Assembly: GCF_026342355.1 (NCBI RefSeq)
Contig: NZ_JAPEMV010000013.1
Span: 1 to 64,000 of the forward strand
DNA from: Streptomyces sp. NBC_00249
GTDB lineage: Bacteria; Actinomycetota; Actinomycetes; Streptomycetales; Streptomycetaceae
Direction: 5' to 3'
DNA length: 64,000 nucleotides
Shown one piece after another: positions 10,575 through 18,910 of the stretch. The notes below the pieces were generated by a model. That model saw only the letters and a program-made list of their open reading frames with translations. It did not search any database and was not told the origin of the DNA. How positions within the stretch are numbered: position 1 is the first letter of the stretch; every line of letters starts with the position of its first letter. The position numbers and the translations under genes were made by a program.

Positions 10575-11372
10575 TCAGCAGGACGGAACCGGCTTCCCCT
10601 GGTTCAGGGCCCGCAGCGCGTCCACGGCACCCGTCAGCGAAGTGACGGGGATCAGCTGGAGCCCCTCGGGAAGTTCGGACTTCGCGTCCGAGCACTCCGC
10701 CTCCGGCACGAGGAACACGCTCGCCCCGTCCCGCTGAGCGGCCTGCGTCTTCAGCGCCACCCCGCCGACCGCGCCGACCGTTCCGTCGGCGGTGATGGTT
10801 CCCGTACCGGCGATGCTGCGGCCGCCGGTGAGGTCGCCGCCGCTGCCGTCGCCGTCGAGCTTGTCGACGATGCCGAGGGAGAAGAGGAGTCCGGCGCTCG
10901 GTCCGCCGACATCGGCGAGGTTGAGGTCGACCTTGACGGCCTTGGGGTCCTTGTGGAGATAGCCGAGGGCGGCGTCGGCCGCGGCCGACTGCGACTTGGC
11001 CATTTCCTCCAGGTTGTGCTCCTCGATCTGCTCGTCGCTTCCGCCCGACGGGTAGACGGCCTCCTTGGGCATGACCGCCCGGGTGCCGTCGAACCAGTGG
11101 CTCAGCAGCTCGGGCAGTTTCACCGTGGTGGAGGGGCCGGTGGCCTGGATGGTGGTCATCCGTAGCTGGCCCTTGGTGTCGCGGGTGGGGGCTCCGGTGA
11201 CGACGATGACGGGCTTGCCGTCGCGGGCCCCCAGCACGTCGGCCGTGAGCCCGGGCTGGGCGATCACGAAGGGCAGCGGTGCGAACGCGGCCGCGGCGAA
11301 CAGGCCGAGCAGGGGCGCGGCGCAGACGGCCAGGGCGGCGGGGCGCGGCAGACGTGTGAGGCGAGAGAGCAC
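10575..11372 (-). CDS. Lon-like S16 family serine protease, membrane anchored
   Basis: 265 residues from GTG 11372. A basic N-terminus and one hydrophobic segment (about residues 12-38) suggest a membrane anchor with the protease outside the cytoplasm. The C-terminal half has the S16 Ser-Lys dyad: Ser159 in VGGPSAGL and Lys208 in VGGVALKTQAA. It resembles actinobacterial YlbL-type proteins, but these usually carry a PDZ domain between anchor and protease. Here that middle part is short and I cannot recognise a PDZ fold. The substrate is unknown. Confidence 0.85.
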   Translation of the reverse strand: MLSRLTRLPRPAALAVCAAPLLGLFAAAAFAPLPFVIAQPGLTADVLGARDGKPVIVVTGAPTRDTKGQLRMTTIQATGPSTTVKLPELLSHWFDGTRAVMPKEAVYPSGGSDEQIEEHNLEEMAKSQSAAADAALGYLHKDPKAVKVDLNLADVGGPSAGLLFSLGIVDKLDGDGSGGDLTGGRSIAGTGTITADGTVGAVGGVALKTQAAQRDGASVFLVPEAECSDAKSELPEGLQLIPVTSLTGAVDALRALNQGKPVPSC

Positions 11373-11441
11373 CCGGCCAATCTACCGACCCGGTCGTCTC
11401 CCGCCTCCCCGCCTCCCCGGCCCGCCGGGCCCGCGCGGTGG

Positions 11442-12083
11442 TCAGCGCAGGGCGTCGGCGACCTCGCGTGCCGCGTCGACCACGCGGGGGCCGACGCGTT
11501 CGGGCACGGCGTCGGCCAGCATGACGACGCCGACGCTGCCTTCCAGCCCGGTGATGCCGACGAGCGGCGCGGCGGCGCCGCTGGCGCCCGCTTCCAGCTC
11601 GCCGTGCGTCAGGGTGTACCCGGGCTCGATGAGCGAGCCCTGACGGGCGGCCAGGATGGCCCGGCCGGCCGCGCCGCGGTCCAGCGGGTGGCGGAAGCCG
11701 GCCCGGTAGGCGACGTGGTAGTCGGTCCAGGTCGGCTCGACGACGGCCACGGCGAGCGCCTCGGTGCCGTCGACGAGGGTCAGGTGCGCGGTGGCCCCGA
11801 TGTCCTCGGCGAGTGACCGCAGGGCGGGCAGGGCCGCTTCCCGGACGAGCGGGTGGACCTGACGGCCCAGGCGCAGCACGCCGAGCCCGACCCGGGCCCG
11901 GCCGCCGAGGTCACGGCGGACCAGGGCGTGCTGTTCGAGGGTGGCGAGCAGGCGGTAGACCACGGTGCGGTTGACACCGAGGCGGTTGGAGAGCTCGGTG
12001 ACGGTCAGACCGTGGTCGGTGTCGGCGAGCAGCTTGAGGACTCTGAGTCCCCGGTCGAGAGTCTGGGAGGTTTCCGCGGTCAC
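11442..12083 (-). CDS. IclR-family transcriptional regulator
   Basis: 213 residues from GTG 12083. Residues 6-65 form a winged helix-turn-helix (RGLRVLKLLADTDHGLTVTEL, then NRTVVYRLLATLEQHALVRR). The rest is an IclR effector domain (AHLTLVDGTEALAVAV, HPLDRGAAGRAILA). IclR proteins bind small metabolites and regulate catabolic or transport genes, often next to themselves. No catabolic operon adjoins it here, so the target is unknown; the divergent gene for the LAETG surface protein is the nearest candidate. Confidence 0.88.
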   Translation of the reverse strand: MTAETSQTLDRGLRVLKLLADTDHGLTVTELSNRLGVNRTVVYRLLATLEQHALVRRDLGGRARVGLGVLRLGRQVHPLVREAALPALRSLAEDIGATAHLTLVDGTEALAVAVVEPTWTDYHVAYRAGFRHPLDRGAAGRAILAARQGSLIEPGYTLTHGELEAGASGAAAPLVGITGLEGSVGVVMLADAVPERVGPRVVDAAREVADALR

Positions 12084-12450
12084 GACGCCTCTCCCTCATT
12101 TTCGGTGGGCGGCGGTGACTCTCACGAGGCGGAGCGCTGCCGGTCCCTCGGCGACGCACGGAGAGGCCGCCGGTAGCGGCCAGGGCACCGGCTGCGCTCC
12201 CGCGGCGGCGCTGCCACGGGGCGTTCGATGCGGGGACAGTAGCGAGCGGGTCCGCTGAGCGGAAGACCTCGTCCAGAATCCGGGCGCCTGCTGCCGGTTT
12301 GCGGCCATTTCTGCTCGTGCCTGTGCCAATTCGTAATGTAGTTCAGCAGAAAATCGGTTTACGGCGCCCTTAGTCTGATCGTGTTCAAAAAGATGTTGGG
12401 GGTGGGCGGGGGCAACCTGCCTTGCGCTCACGTAGGGGAGAGAAGCAACT
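12084..12450. promoter_or_regulatory. 367-bp divergent intergenic region
   Basis: It lies between the IclR gene and the sortase-substrate gene. The right half (about 12290-12400) is AT-richer, as expected of a promoter, and a purine-rich ribosome site (ggggagagaag) precedes GTG 12451. I see no convincing gene, repeat or hairpin. Confidence 0.4.
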
Positions 12451-13497
12451 GTGAACCTGAAGCGCATGGCCGTCGTCGCCGCTGCCGCCGTGGTCGGCCC
12501 GACGGTCCTCATGGCCACGCCCGCGATGGCGGACGAGGTCCAGAACCCGGCCGTCACGACCCCGGACACCGCTCCGCAGGACGACGCCGCCGCCCCGGCG
12601 GCTCCGGCCGCCGCTCCGGCAGCGCAGACCCCGGCGGCTCCGGCCGTCCCGGCCGCCCAGACGCCGGCCGTGCCCGCCGTGCCCGCCGCGCAGACCCCCG
12701 CCGCTCCCGCTGCACAGACCCCCGCTCCCGCCCCGGCCCCGGCGAAGGACGCGAAGCCCGCCCCGGCGAAGCCGGGCGTCGAGGACGCGGACGAGTACGA
12801 GTACCAGGAGGGCCCGAAGCTGGGCCTGCGCAACCTGCCCGCAGCCGGCTTCAAGGCCGGCGGCGACTGGACGGAGATCGGCCTGGTGGTCGACAACTCC
12901 GGCATCCAGGGCTTCAAGGACTACGGCTTCGCCGTCCTCGGCGGAAACGACCACGACACCCTGCGCTCCAAGCACCTCGACGTCCAGATCTTCGACGGTG
13001 GGGAGTGGGTCGCCGCCGACAAGGACCCGTCCGGCCAGGTCGCGGGTACCTTCTTCGACAGCCATGTCGACGAGGACGAGTTCTTCACCATCAAGCTGCG
13101 CGTGAAGTTCAGCAAGGACGCTCCGGTCGGCAACATCGAGTTCGTCGTAGCCGGCGGCAGCAACGTCAAGGACGAGCTGTTCGCGTCCGACATGCGGACC
13201 TTCAAGTCGAAGATCACCCGGGCCTCGACCGGCGGCAACACCGGCAACGGCGGCCACAACAACGGTGGCGGCAACACCGGCACCAAGCCGAACGGCGGCG
13301 GCACCACCACGCCGATCGTCCTCCCGGGCAACGGCGGCACCACCAACAACGGTGGCACCACCAACACCGGCGGCGAGCTCGCCGAGACCGGCGCCGACGC
13401 CGCCACCACCTGGGCGATCGGTGGCGCGGGCATCGCCCTCGCCATGGGTGCGGCCCTGGTCGCGGGCACCGGCCGTCGCCGCCGCACCACCGTCTGA
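12451..13497 (+). CDS. LAETG sortase-anchored cell-surface protein
   Basis: 348 residues from GTG 12451. A Sec signal peptide ends near AMADE. Next is a roughly 80-residue Ala/Pro linker with repeated AAQTP units, an acidic patch (EDADEYEYQEGP) and a compact beta-rich domain at about residues 115-260. A Gly/Asn/Thr-rich stalk leads to the sorting signal LAETG, a hydrophobic segment and RRRR at the end. The LAETG pentapeptide is the motif known for Streptomyces class E sortases, so the protein is probably linked to peptidoglycan. The central domain matches nothing I can name. Confidence 0.85.
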   Translation: MNLKRMAVVAAAAVVGPTVLMATPAMADEVQNPAVTTPDTAPQDDAAAPAAPAAAPAAQTPAAPAVPAAQTPAVPAVPAAQTPAAPAAQTPAPAPAPAKDAKPAPAKPGVEDADEYEYQEGPKLGLRNLPAAGFKAGGDWTEIGLVVDNSGIQGFKDYGFAVLGGNDHDTLRSKHLDVQIFDGGEWVAADKDPSGQVAGTFFDSHVDEDEFFTIKLRVKFSKDAPVGNIEFVVAGGSNVKDELFASDMRTFKSKITRASTGGNTGNGGHNNGGGNTGTKPNGGGTTTPIVLPGNGGTTNNGGTTNTGGELAETGADAATTWAIGGAGIALAMGAALVAGTGRRRRTTV

Positions 13498-13517
13498 TCG
13501 ACGACGACGCTCCACGA

Positions 13518-13555
13518 GAACGGGGTCCGTGCGCACCAGCGCACGGACCCCGTTC
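13518..13555. terminator. Hairpin terminator between convergent genes
   Basis: A perfect 17-bp GC-rich stem (13518-13534 with 13539-13555) and a 4-base loop sit between the LAETG gene and the convergent helicase gene. Confidence 0.85.
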
Positions 13556-13579
13556 CGCGTTCCTACGGCCCCGCGGCGC

Positions 13580-15364
13580 CTAGCGCATCCGCGTGGCCCA
13601 CTCCTGGACCTTCTTGATCCGCTCCCGCAGCTGTCCCGCCGTCGCCTCCGCGCTCGGCGGCCCGCCGCACACCCGGCGCAGCTCGGTGTGGATCACCCCG
13701 TGGGGCTTGCCGCTCTGGTGGACGTACGCGCCCACCATCGTGTTCAGCGACTTGCGCAGCTCCAGCAGCTCCTTGTGCGAAACCACCGGCCGCCGCTCGG
13801 CGGGCAGCTCCAGCAGGTCGGCCTCGGAGTCCGGCTTGCGACGGCTGTGCGCGATCTGCCGCGACTGGCGCTTCTGCAGCAGCATCTGCACCTGGTCCGG
13901 CTCCAGCAGCCCGGGGATGCCGAGGTAGTCCTGCTCCTCCTCGCTCCCCGGATGCGCCTGCATGCCGAATTCGGCGCCGTCGTAGAGGACCCGGTCGAAG
14001 ACGGCGTCGGACTCCAGCGCCTCGAAGGACATCTGCTCGTCCTCGCCGGTGTCCTCGTCCTCCTGCCGGTTCGCCTCGTCCATCTCCTTCTCGGACTCGG
14101 CGTACGGATCCTCCTCGCCCTGCTTCTTCGGCTTGTCGAGGACGTGGTCGCGTTCGACCTCCATCTCGTTCGCGAAGCCGAGGAGGTAGGGGATCGTCGG
14201 AAGGAACACGGACGCGGTCTCGCCGCGCCTGCGCGATCGCACGAAACGGCCGACCGCCTGCGCGAAGAAGAGAGGGGTCGAGATCGTCGTCGCGTACACG
14301 CCGACGGCCAGGCGCGGGACGTCGACGCCCTCGGACACCATGCGGACCGCGACCATCCACCGGTCGTTGTTCGCGCTGAAGGTGTCGATGTTCTTCGAGG
14401 CCCCGGTGTCGTCGGAGAGCACGACGGTCGCCTTGGTGCCGGTGATCTCCCGGATCAGCTTGGCGTAGGCGCGCGCCGAGTCCTGGTCGGCGGCGATGAC
14501 GAGGCCGCCCGCGTCCGGGATGCCCTTCCTGACCTCGGTGAGCCGCTGGTCGGCGGCGCGCAGCACGTTCGGCATCCAGTCGCCGCGCGGGTCCAGCGCC
14601 GTGCGCCAGGCCTGCGAGATGGCGTCCTTGGTCATCGGCTCGCCGAGGCGGGCCGCGATCTCGTCGCCCGCCTTGGTGCGCCAGCGCATGTTGCCGCTGT
14701 AGGACAGGAAGATCACGGGCCGGACGACGCCGTCGCCGAGCGCGTTGCCGTAGCCGTAGGTGTAGTCGGCGGAGGACCGCCGGATCCCGTCGTTGCCCTC
14801 CTCGTACGTCACGAAGGGGATCGGGTTGGTGTCGGACCGGAAGGGCGTACCGGTCAGCGCGAGCCGCCGGGTCGCCGGGTCGAAGGCTTCGAGGCAGGCC
14901 TCGCCCCAGGACTTCGAGTCACCGGCGTGGTGGATCTCGTCGAGGATCACCAGGGTCTTGCGCTGCTCGCAGCGGTTGCGGTGCAGCATCGGGCGCACGC
15001 CGACGCCCGCGTAGGTGACGGCTACCCCGTGGTAGTCCTTGCTCAGCGGCCCGGCCGAGTACTCGGGGTCGAGCCGGATGCCTATCCGGGCGGCGGCTTC
15101 CGCCCACTGCTTCTTCAGGTGCTCGGTCGGCGCGACGACGGTCACCTGCTGGACCACGTGGTGGTGCAGCAGCCAGGAGGCGAGGGTCAGCGCGAAGGTG
15201 GTCTTGCCGGCGCCCGGGGTCGCGACCGCGAGGAAATCGCGCGGCTGCGTCTCGATGTACCGGGTGAGGGCACCCTCCTGCCAGGCACGCAGCTTGCTCG
15301 CGGTGCCCCACGGCGCACGGCCGGGGAAGGCGGGTGAGAGGTGGTGGGAGGCGGTAGTAGTCAC
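13580..15364 (-). CDS. DEAD/DEAH-box superfamily 2 helicase (ResIII-like)
   Basis: 594 residues if started at GTG 15364, preferred over an upstream ATG because GGAG precedes it closely. Motifs in order: RAWQEGAL (Q-like), ATPGAGKTTFALTLA (Walker A), VVAPTEHLKKQW (Ia), LVILDEIHHAGDS (DEIH, II), LALTGTPFRSD (III), then helicase-C motifs MVSEGVDVPRLAVGVYA and QAVGRFVRSRRRG (VI). An acidic linker (EKEMDEANRQEDEDTGEDE) and a basic tail follow. This is a typical actinobacterial stand-alone helicase with no methylase or nuclease partner beside it. It probably unwinds DNA or RNA in the cytoplasm; the exact role is unknown. Confidence 0.88.
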   Translation of the reverse strand: MTTTASHHLSPAFPGRAPWGTASKLRAWQEGALTRYIETQPRDFLAVATPGAGKTTFALTLASWLLHHHVVQQVTVVAPTEHLKKQWAEAAARIGIRLDPEYSAGPLSKDYHGVAVTYAGVGVRPMLHRNRCEQRKTLVILDEIHHAGDSKSWGEACLEAFDPATRRLALTGTPFRSDTNPIPFVTYEEGNDGIRRSSADYTYGYGNALGDGVVRPVIFLSYSGNMRWRTKAGDEIAARLGEPMTKDAISQAWRTALDPRGDWMPNVLRAADQRLTEVRKGIPDAGGLVIAADQDSARAYAKLIREITGTKATVVLSDDTGASKNIDTFSANNDRWMVAVRMVSEGVDVPRLAVGVYATTISTPLFFAQAVGRFVRSRRRGETASVFLPTIPYLLGFANEMEVERDHVLDKPKKQGEEDPYAESEKEMDEANRQEDEDTGEDEQMSFEALESDAVFDRVLYDGAEFGMQAHPGSEEEQDYLGIPGLLEPDQVQMLLQKRQSRQIAHSRRKPDSEADLLELPAERRPVVSHKELLELRKSLNTMVGAYVHQSGKPHGVIHTELRRVCGGPPSAEATAGQLRERIKKVQEWATRMR

Positions 15365-15481
15365 GGTCTCCGGTTCGTGCTCTCGGTGGCGGTCGTACGT
15401 AGGACAACCGGGCCACCTTACCGGCACGGGCCCGCCCCTCATCGAGGGACAGGCCCGTGACCTCGGCGGGTGCGGCGAGGG

Positions 15482-15907
15482 TCACATGGAACGCAACCGC
15501 TGTGCGATCACGGCCACATCACCCTCGTGCCCGGCGGCGACATCGATGACCAGGCCGTACGCCACGTCCTGGTCCACCCCGGCGAGATCGACTCCGTTCA
15601 CGGCGAGGAAGGTCGCGGCGGCGAGCCAGGCGGTGCGCTTGTTCCCGTCGACGAGGGGGTGGTTCGTGGCGATCCCGTGCAGCAGCGCGGCCGCCTGCTC
15701 GTACGGGTCCTCGTAGGCCGGGGTCCCGAACATCCGGGCCCTCGGCCGGTGCACCGCCGACTCCAGGAGGCCGGGGGCGCGCAGCTCGACGGGCTGTCCC
15801 TGGGCCAGGCAGGCGTGCCGGGCGAGATCGAGCACCTCGGCGAGGGTGAGGTGCCGCACCCCGGCTCCCCGGACCCCGTCGGCCGTCTCGGCCCTCTCGG
15901 CCCTCAC
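15482..15907 (-). CDS. doc: Doc/Fic-type toxin
   Basis: 141 residues from GTG 15907, whose GTGA overlaps the antitoxin stop. The Fic/Doc loop HPLVDGNKRTAW is present, followed by LAAATFLAVNG, typical of Doc. Doc toxins phosphorylate EF-Tu and stop translation; related Fic enzymes AMPylate proteins. The second position of the loop is Leu instead of the usual Phe (HxFx[DE]GN/AN), but His, the acidic residue, Asn, Lys and Arg are kept, so it may be active. The translational coupling fits a toxin-antitoxin operon with the antitoxin made first. Confidence 0.85.
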   Translation of the reverse strand: MRAERAETADGVRGAGVRHLTLAEVLDLARHACLAQGQPVELRAPGLLESAVHRPRARMFGTPAYEDPYEQAAALLHGIATNHPLVDGNKRTAWLAAATFLAVNGVDLAGVDQDVAYGLVIDVAAGHEGDVAVIAQRLRSM

Positions 15908-16104
15908 TGCCCGAGCCTCTCCAGCAGCGGGGCGTGCAGCCGGGCCAGCCGGGCGGCCTCGTCCGCGACCCGCCCGCGCTCGGCCCGCAGGTGTGCCCGT
16001 ACGGCGCCCAGCGCGAGCTCCTCGGGCGTACGCCCGGTGGCATCGGCCAGGTCGGCGAGCTCGGCGCGCTCGGCGCCGGTGAGCGGGATGATCATCTGGT
16101 CCAT
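15904..16104 (-). CDS. Antitoxin of the Doc toxin (ribbon-helix-helix-like)
   Basis: 66 residues from ATG 16104. A short beta strand (MIIPLTGAE) and two amphipathic helices (AELADLADATGRTPEELALGA) resemble a ribbon-helix-helix DNA-binding fold, followed by an Arg/Ala-rich helix able to contact the toxin. The gene overlaps the downstream Doc gene by four bases. Such antitoxins usually repress their own operon together with the toxin. Assignment rests on size, fold pattern and position, not on a strong family match. Confidence 0.75.
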   Translation of the reverse strand: MDQMIIPLTGAERAELADLADATGRTPEELALGAVRAHLRAERGRVADEAARLARLHAPLLERLGQ

Positions 16105-16136
16105 GCCGGGACCCTAGCGGCCCGGCGCGTTCCGGT

Positions 16137-17612
16137 TCACGGGGTTTTGCGCACGTCCCCCTCGGGAGCGGCGGCATCGGCCGGGTCCAGCCGGGTCGCG
16201 ACCCAGGCCCCCGCCAGGGCCACGACGGCCATCGGCAGGAACACCACCAGGAACGCGGCGGGGTGCGAGGCCGCACCGTCCGCGCCCCCCGCGTGCCCGG
16301 CCCCGACCGCTCCCCCGCCGAGGGCGGCGAAGGCGGCGCCCACGGCGGCGAGCAGCACCACGTTGGCCAGCGCGTCCGAGATCTGCAGCGCGGCGGAGTT
16401 CGCCCCCGCCTCCCGCGGCGGCGACAGCTTCAGCAGCAGCACGCTGGTCGAACCGATCACCAGGCCCATCCCGAGGCAGCCCACCGCCCACGCCAGCGCG
16501 ACCGTCCACACCGGCACCCGGTCCACGAGCACCGCCGGGGCCGCCGCGATCGCGAAGGCCACCATCACCATCCCGGCGACCATCAGCCGCTCCCGGTACG
16601 GCGCGGCCCGCCCCTTGGACTGCACCCACGAGCCGAGCGCCCAGGTCACCCCGCCCAGCGCGAGCGAAAACCCGGCCAGGGTCGGGCTCATGCCGCGCTG
16701 GGTGACCAGCATCAGCGGTACGAAGCTCTCCGCCCCGATGAACGACCCCGCCGCCACCCCGCGCAGCAGCACCACGGACGGCATCCCGCGCCGGGCGAGG
16801 TAGGTGCCGCGCGGCAGCAGCCCCCGCACCGCGGGCACGAGCAGGGCCGCGCCCGCGAGCCCGGGGATCAGTGACAGCCACCGCAGGTCCTGGGCGGCGT
16901 ACTGGAGCAGCCCGGCGCCGGCGGAGATCCCCAGGGCGAGCCGGATCCGCCGCCCGTCGAAGGCGGCGGCCTGTCCGCCCACGGGCCCGGAGGCGGTCCG
17001 CCGGATCGCCGGGAGCGCCACGCACAGCGGTACGACGACCAGGACGGGTATCCCGAGGAACACCCACCGCCAGCCCAGGTGCTCGGTGACCGTCCCCGCG
17101 GCCAGCGGCCCGACGATCGACGGCACCACCCAGCTCGCGGCGAAGGCCGCCATGATCACGGGCCGCAGCCGTTCCTCGTAGGCCCGGCTGACCACCACGT
17201 ACAGCGCGACGATCACCAGCCCTCCGCCGAGCCCCTGCACGGCCCGCCCGATGACGAACACGCCCATCACCCCGGCGGTCCCCGAACACACCAGCCCGGC
17301 GGCGAAGGCCCCGATCCCCACGGTCAGCGGCCGCAGCGGGCCCTGCCGGTCGGCCCACTGCCCGGACAGGACCATGCCGAAGAGGCTGGTGGTGAAGTAG
17401 GCGGAGAAGCCGAAGGCGTAGAGCCCGATCCCGTCGAGCTCCCGCGCGGCGACGGGCATGGCCGTCCCGACGGCGGTCGCCTCGAAGGCGATGAGGAAGA
17501 CGACGGAGATGATCCCGACACTGAGCGCCCGGTACGCCGTCCCCAGGATCCCGCCCTGCGGGGGCGGGACGGCTGCGGCAGGATCGGATATCCGGGGTTC
17601 AAGGGCACTCAT
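16137..17612 (-). CDS. MFS drug/multidrug transporter
   Basis: 491 residues from ATG 17612 (MSALEPR). Many hydrophobic helices indicate an inner-membrane major facilitator. The loop 2-3 signature appears as GQWADRQGPLRP, and an antiporter-like segment as GRAVQGLGGGLVIVALYVVVSRAYEERLRP. It resembles actinobacterial proton-driven multidrug exporters of the DHA2 type. The substrate cannot be read from the sequence, and no regulator gene is adjacent. Confidence 0.82.
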   Translation of the reverse strand: MSALEPRISDPAAAVPPPQGGILGTAYRALSVGIISVVFLIAFEATAVGTAMPVAARELDGIGLYAFGFSAYFTTSLFGMVLSGQWADRQGPLRPLTVGIGAFAAGLVCSGTAGVMGVFVIGRAVQGLGGGLVIVALYVVVSRAYEERLRPVIMAAFAASWVVPSIVGPLAAGTVTEHLGWRWVFLGIPVLVVVPLCVALPAIRRTASGPVGGQAAAFDGRRIRLALGISAGAGLLQYAAQDLRWLSLIPGLAGAALLVPAVRGLLPRGTYLARRGMPSVVLLRGVAAGSFIGAESFVPLMLVTQRGMSPTLAGFSLALGGVTWALGSWVQSKGRAAPYRERLMVAGMVMVAFAIAAAPAVLVDRVPVWTVALAWAVGCLGMGLVIGSTSVLLLKLSPPREAGANSAALQISDALANVVLLAAVGAAFAALGGGAVGAGHAGGADGAASHPAAFLVVFLPMAVVALAGAWVATRLDPADAAAPEGDVRKTP

Positions 17613-17683
17613 CGCCCCAGGGTAAGGCGCGTCCCCCGCTCTTGACCCTGTCATTTCGACGGATCTCGCCTCGTCCGCGGGAC

Positions 17684-17852
17684 CTAGGTCGTCTCTTTCG
17701 GATCTTGCCGGTTAAGCCCGCGTCGTCCGGTGCCGTGCATCGGTGCGTTGGCGGGGCGCCCGTGTACTGGACGTACTCGGGTGCCCCGCCAACGCGGCGA
17801 GGTGCGGTGCCGGGCGGCGCGGGCCAGGCAAGATCCGAAAGAGACGACCTAG
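17684..17852. mobile_element. MITE-like element, 161 bp, flanked by CTAG duplications
   Basis: Perfect 22-bp terminal inverted repeats (17688-17709 and 17827-17848) are each flanked by CTAG (17684-17687 and 17849-17852); with the duplicated target and adjoining bases the symmetry extends to 29 bp. Inside is a second, imperfect inverted repeat of about 17 bp (around 17744-17801), so the unit could fold into a long hairpin. It has no coding capacity. CTAG target duplication is known for IS427-group IS5 elements, so this looks like a non-autonomous derivative mobilised by such a transposase. Confidence 0.75.
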
Positions 17853-17945
17853 GTCTGTGAACGCGGTATGGCAGTCGCATTGCGTCCCGCCGGGATCCCT
17901 TCCCCGCCCGCCGGCACCCCCGTACGTTCGTACTCACCACCCCAC

Positions 17946-18017
17946 AGCCGTGTGCCCGAGTGGTTGAGGGACTCGCCTGCAAAGCGAGTTACGCCGGTTC
18001 GATTCCGGTCACGGCTT
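17946..18017 (+). tRNA. tRNA-Cys (GCA)
   Basis: Cloverleaf: acceptor AGCCGTG/CACGGCT, D arm with GTGGTTGA, anticodon stem CTCGC/GCGAG around loop CTGCAAA (anticodon GCA, Cys), 4-base variable loop TTAC, and T arm with loop TTCGATT. The discriminator base is T (U73), as expected for tRNA-Cys. CCA is not encoded, which is usual in Streptomyces. The 3' half is also the left attachment site of the adjoining element. Confidence 0.92.
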
Positions 18018-18019
18018 CT
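17976..18019 (+). repeat. attL-like 44-bp direct repeat in the tRNA-Cys 3' half
   Basis: These 44 bases, from the anticodon loop to just past the tRNA 3' end, recur exactly at 20171-20214. The copies diverge immediately on both sides. This is the footprint of a tyrosine recombinase integrating at a tRNA gene. Confidence 0.93.
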
Positions 18020-18037
18020 CACGCCTTGAACAGGCAA

Positions 18038-18079
18038 AACGAAGAGGCGGCACCCCGGATGGGGCGCCGCCTCTTCGTT
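18038..18079. terminator. Hairpin terminator after tRNA-Cys / integrase remnant
   Basis: A 14-bp stem ending in aacgaagaggcggc and its complement, extended by a C4/G4 pairing around GGAT, lies between the tRNA and the convergent integrase remnant. Confidence 0.8.
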
Positions 18080-18099
18080 CGTTCGTCTCAGTTCCCGTC

Positions 18100-18717
18100 T
18101 CAGTCGGCCCGTACGAGCGCGCCGGCCGCGCCGTCATCATCGTCCGGCCGGTCCGCCTCAGCCTTCCAGATCAAACCGTCGACCTGCCGCGCCACATCGG
18201 CTCGCACCGCGTCGACCATGTGCTGGTACCGCGCTGCCGTGGCGGTTGTCGACCACCCCATGAGGCCCATGACGGCCCGCTCGGATACTCCGAGGATGAG
18301 CAGAACCGTGGCGGCCGTGTGGCGTGCGTCGTGCAGACGCCCGTCACGAGCCTCCGCCTCCACAAGCAGGGCCTTCCACTCGTAGTCCCCCGTCTTCGGA
18401 GCCTTCGCCAACTGAACGGGGTTCTTGCCGAGATGGCCGCGCCGTACGGCCTCGTTGAGGGCGGTGCGGAAGGTGCGGTGCACCTGGTGGGCGGTCGCGG
18501 GCTTGCTGCCGTTGGCCTGCATCTTCGTGTAGAAGATCTCGATGTGCTCGGGCTTGAGCCTGTCGAGACGGTGAGCTCCCAAGCCGGGGATGAGGTGCTT
18601 CCGCACGGCGACGCCGTACCCGACCATCGTGTTGTCGTTGACCGTGAGGGGTGCCACGTTCTCGATCCAGTGCGTCAGCCAGGCCTTGACCGTCACGGCC
18701 TTGCCCGGCTTGCGCAC
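18100..18717 (-). pseudogene. int: Tyrosine integrase remnant (N-terminus and box I missing)
   Basis: 205 codons remain. The core-binding domain is recognisable (VKAWLTHWIENVAPLTVN to NPVQLAKAPK), as is the C-terminal catalytic part with HDARHTAATVLL and the nucleophile region ARYQHM. In intact actinobacterial integrases of this type about 150 residues lie between these two blocks, including the box I arginine. Here AKAPKT runs straight into GDYEWKALL, so that part is deleted. Upstream, an in-frame TAA just before the first codons removes the arm-binding domain. With two catalytic regions gone it should be inactive. Orientation toward the tRNA matches integrases of tRNA-borne elements. Confidence 0.88.
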
Positions 18718-18910
18718 GGTCTTGGCGTCCCGCTGCCGAGGTTAGATCCTGAGCCGGACTCCTCTCACCTACATGGCCCCGCCCGCATGCCATTGAGGTT
18801 CCTCACAACCAAGATGGCCTGTAGGGCTCCGGACGACGTATCCGGCAGTCTGGTCGGTGCATCCGCGCTGGCACTGGTGAATCGGCGGTAGCGAAACAGG
18901 AGGCAACACC

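Noticed and set aside
12385..13536. Long open frame opposite the LAETG gene
   Set aside because: Mirror of GC-rich codons; composition is Arg/Gly/Val-rich without any motif, and the plus strand has signal peptide and LAETG.
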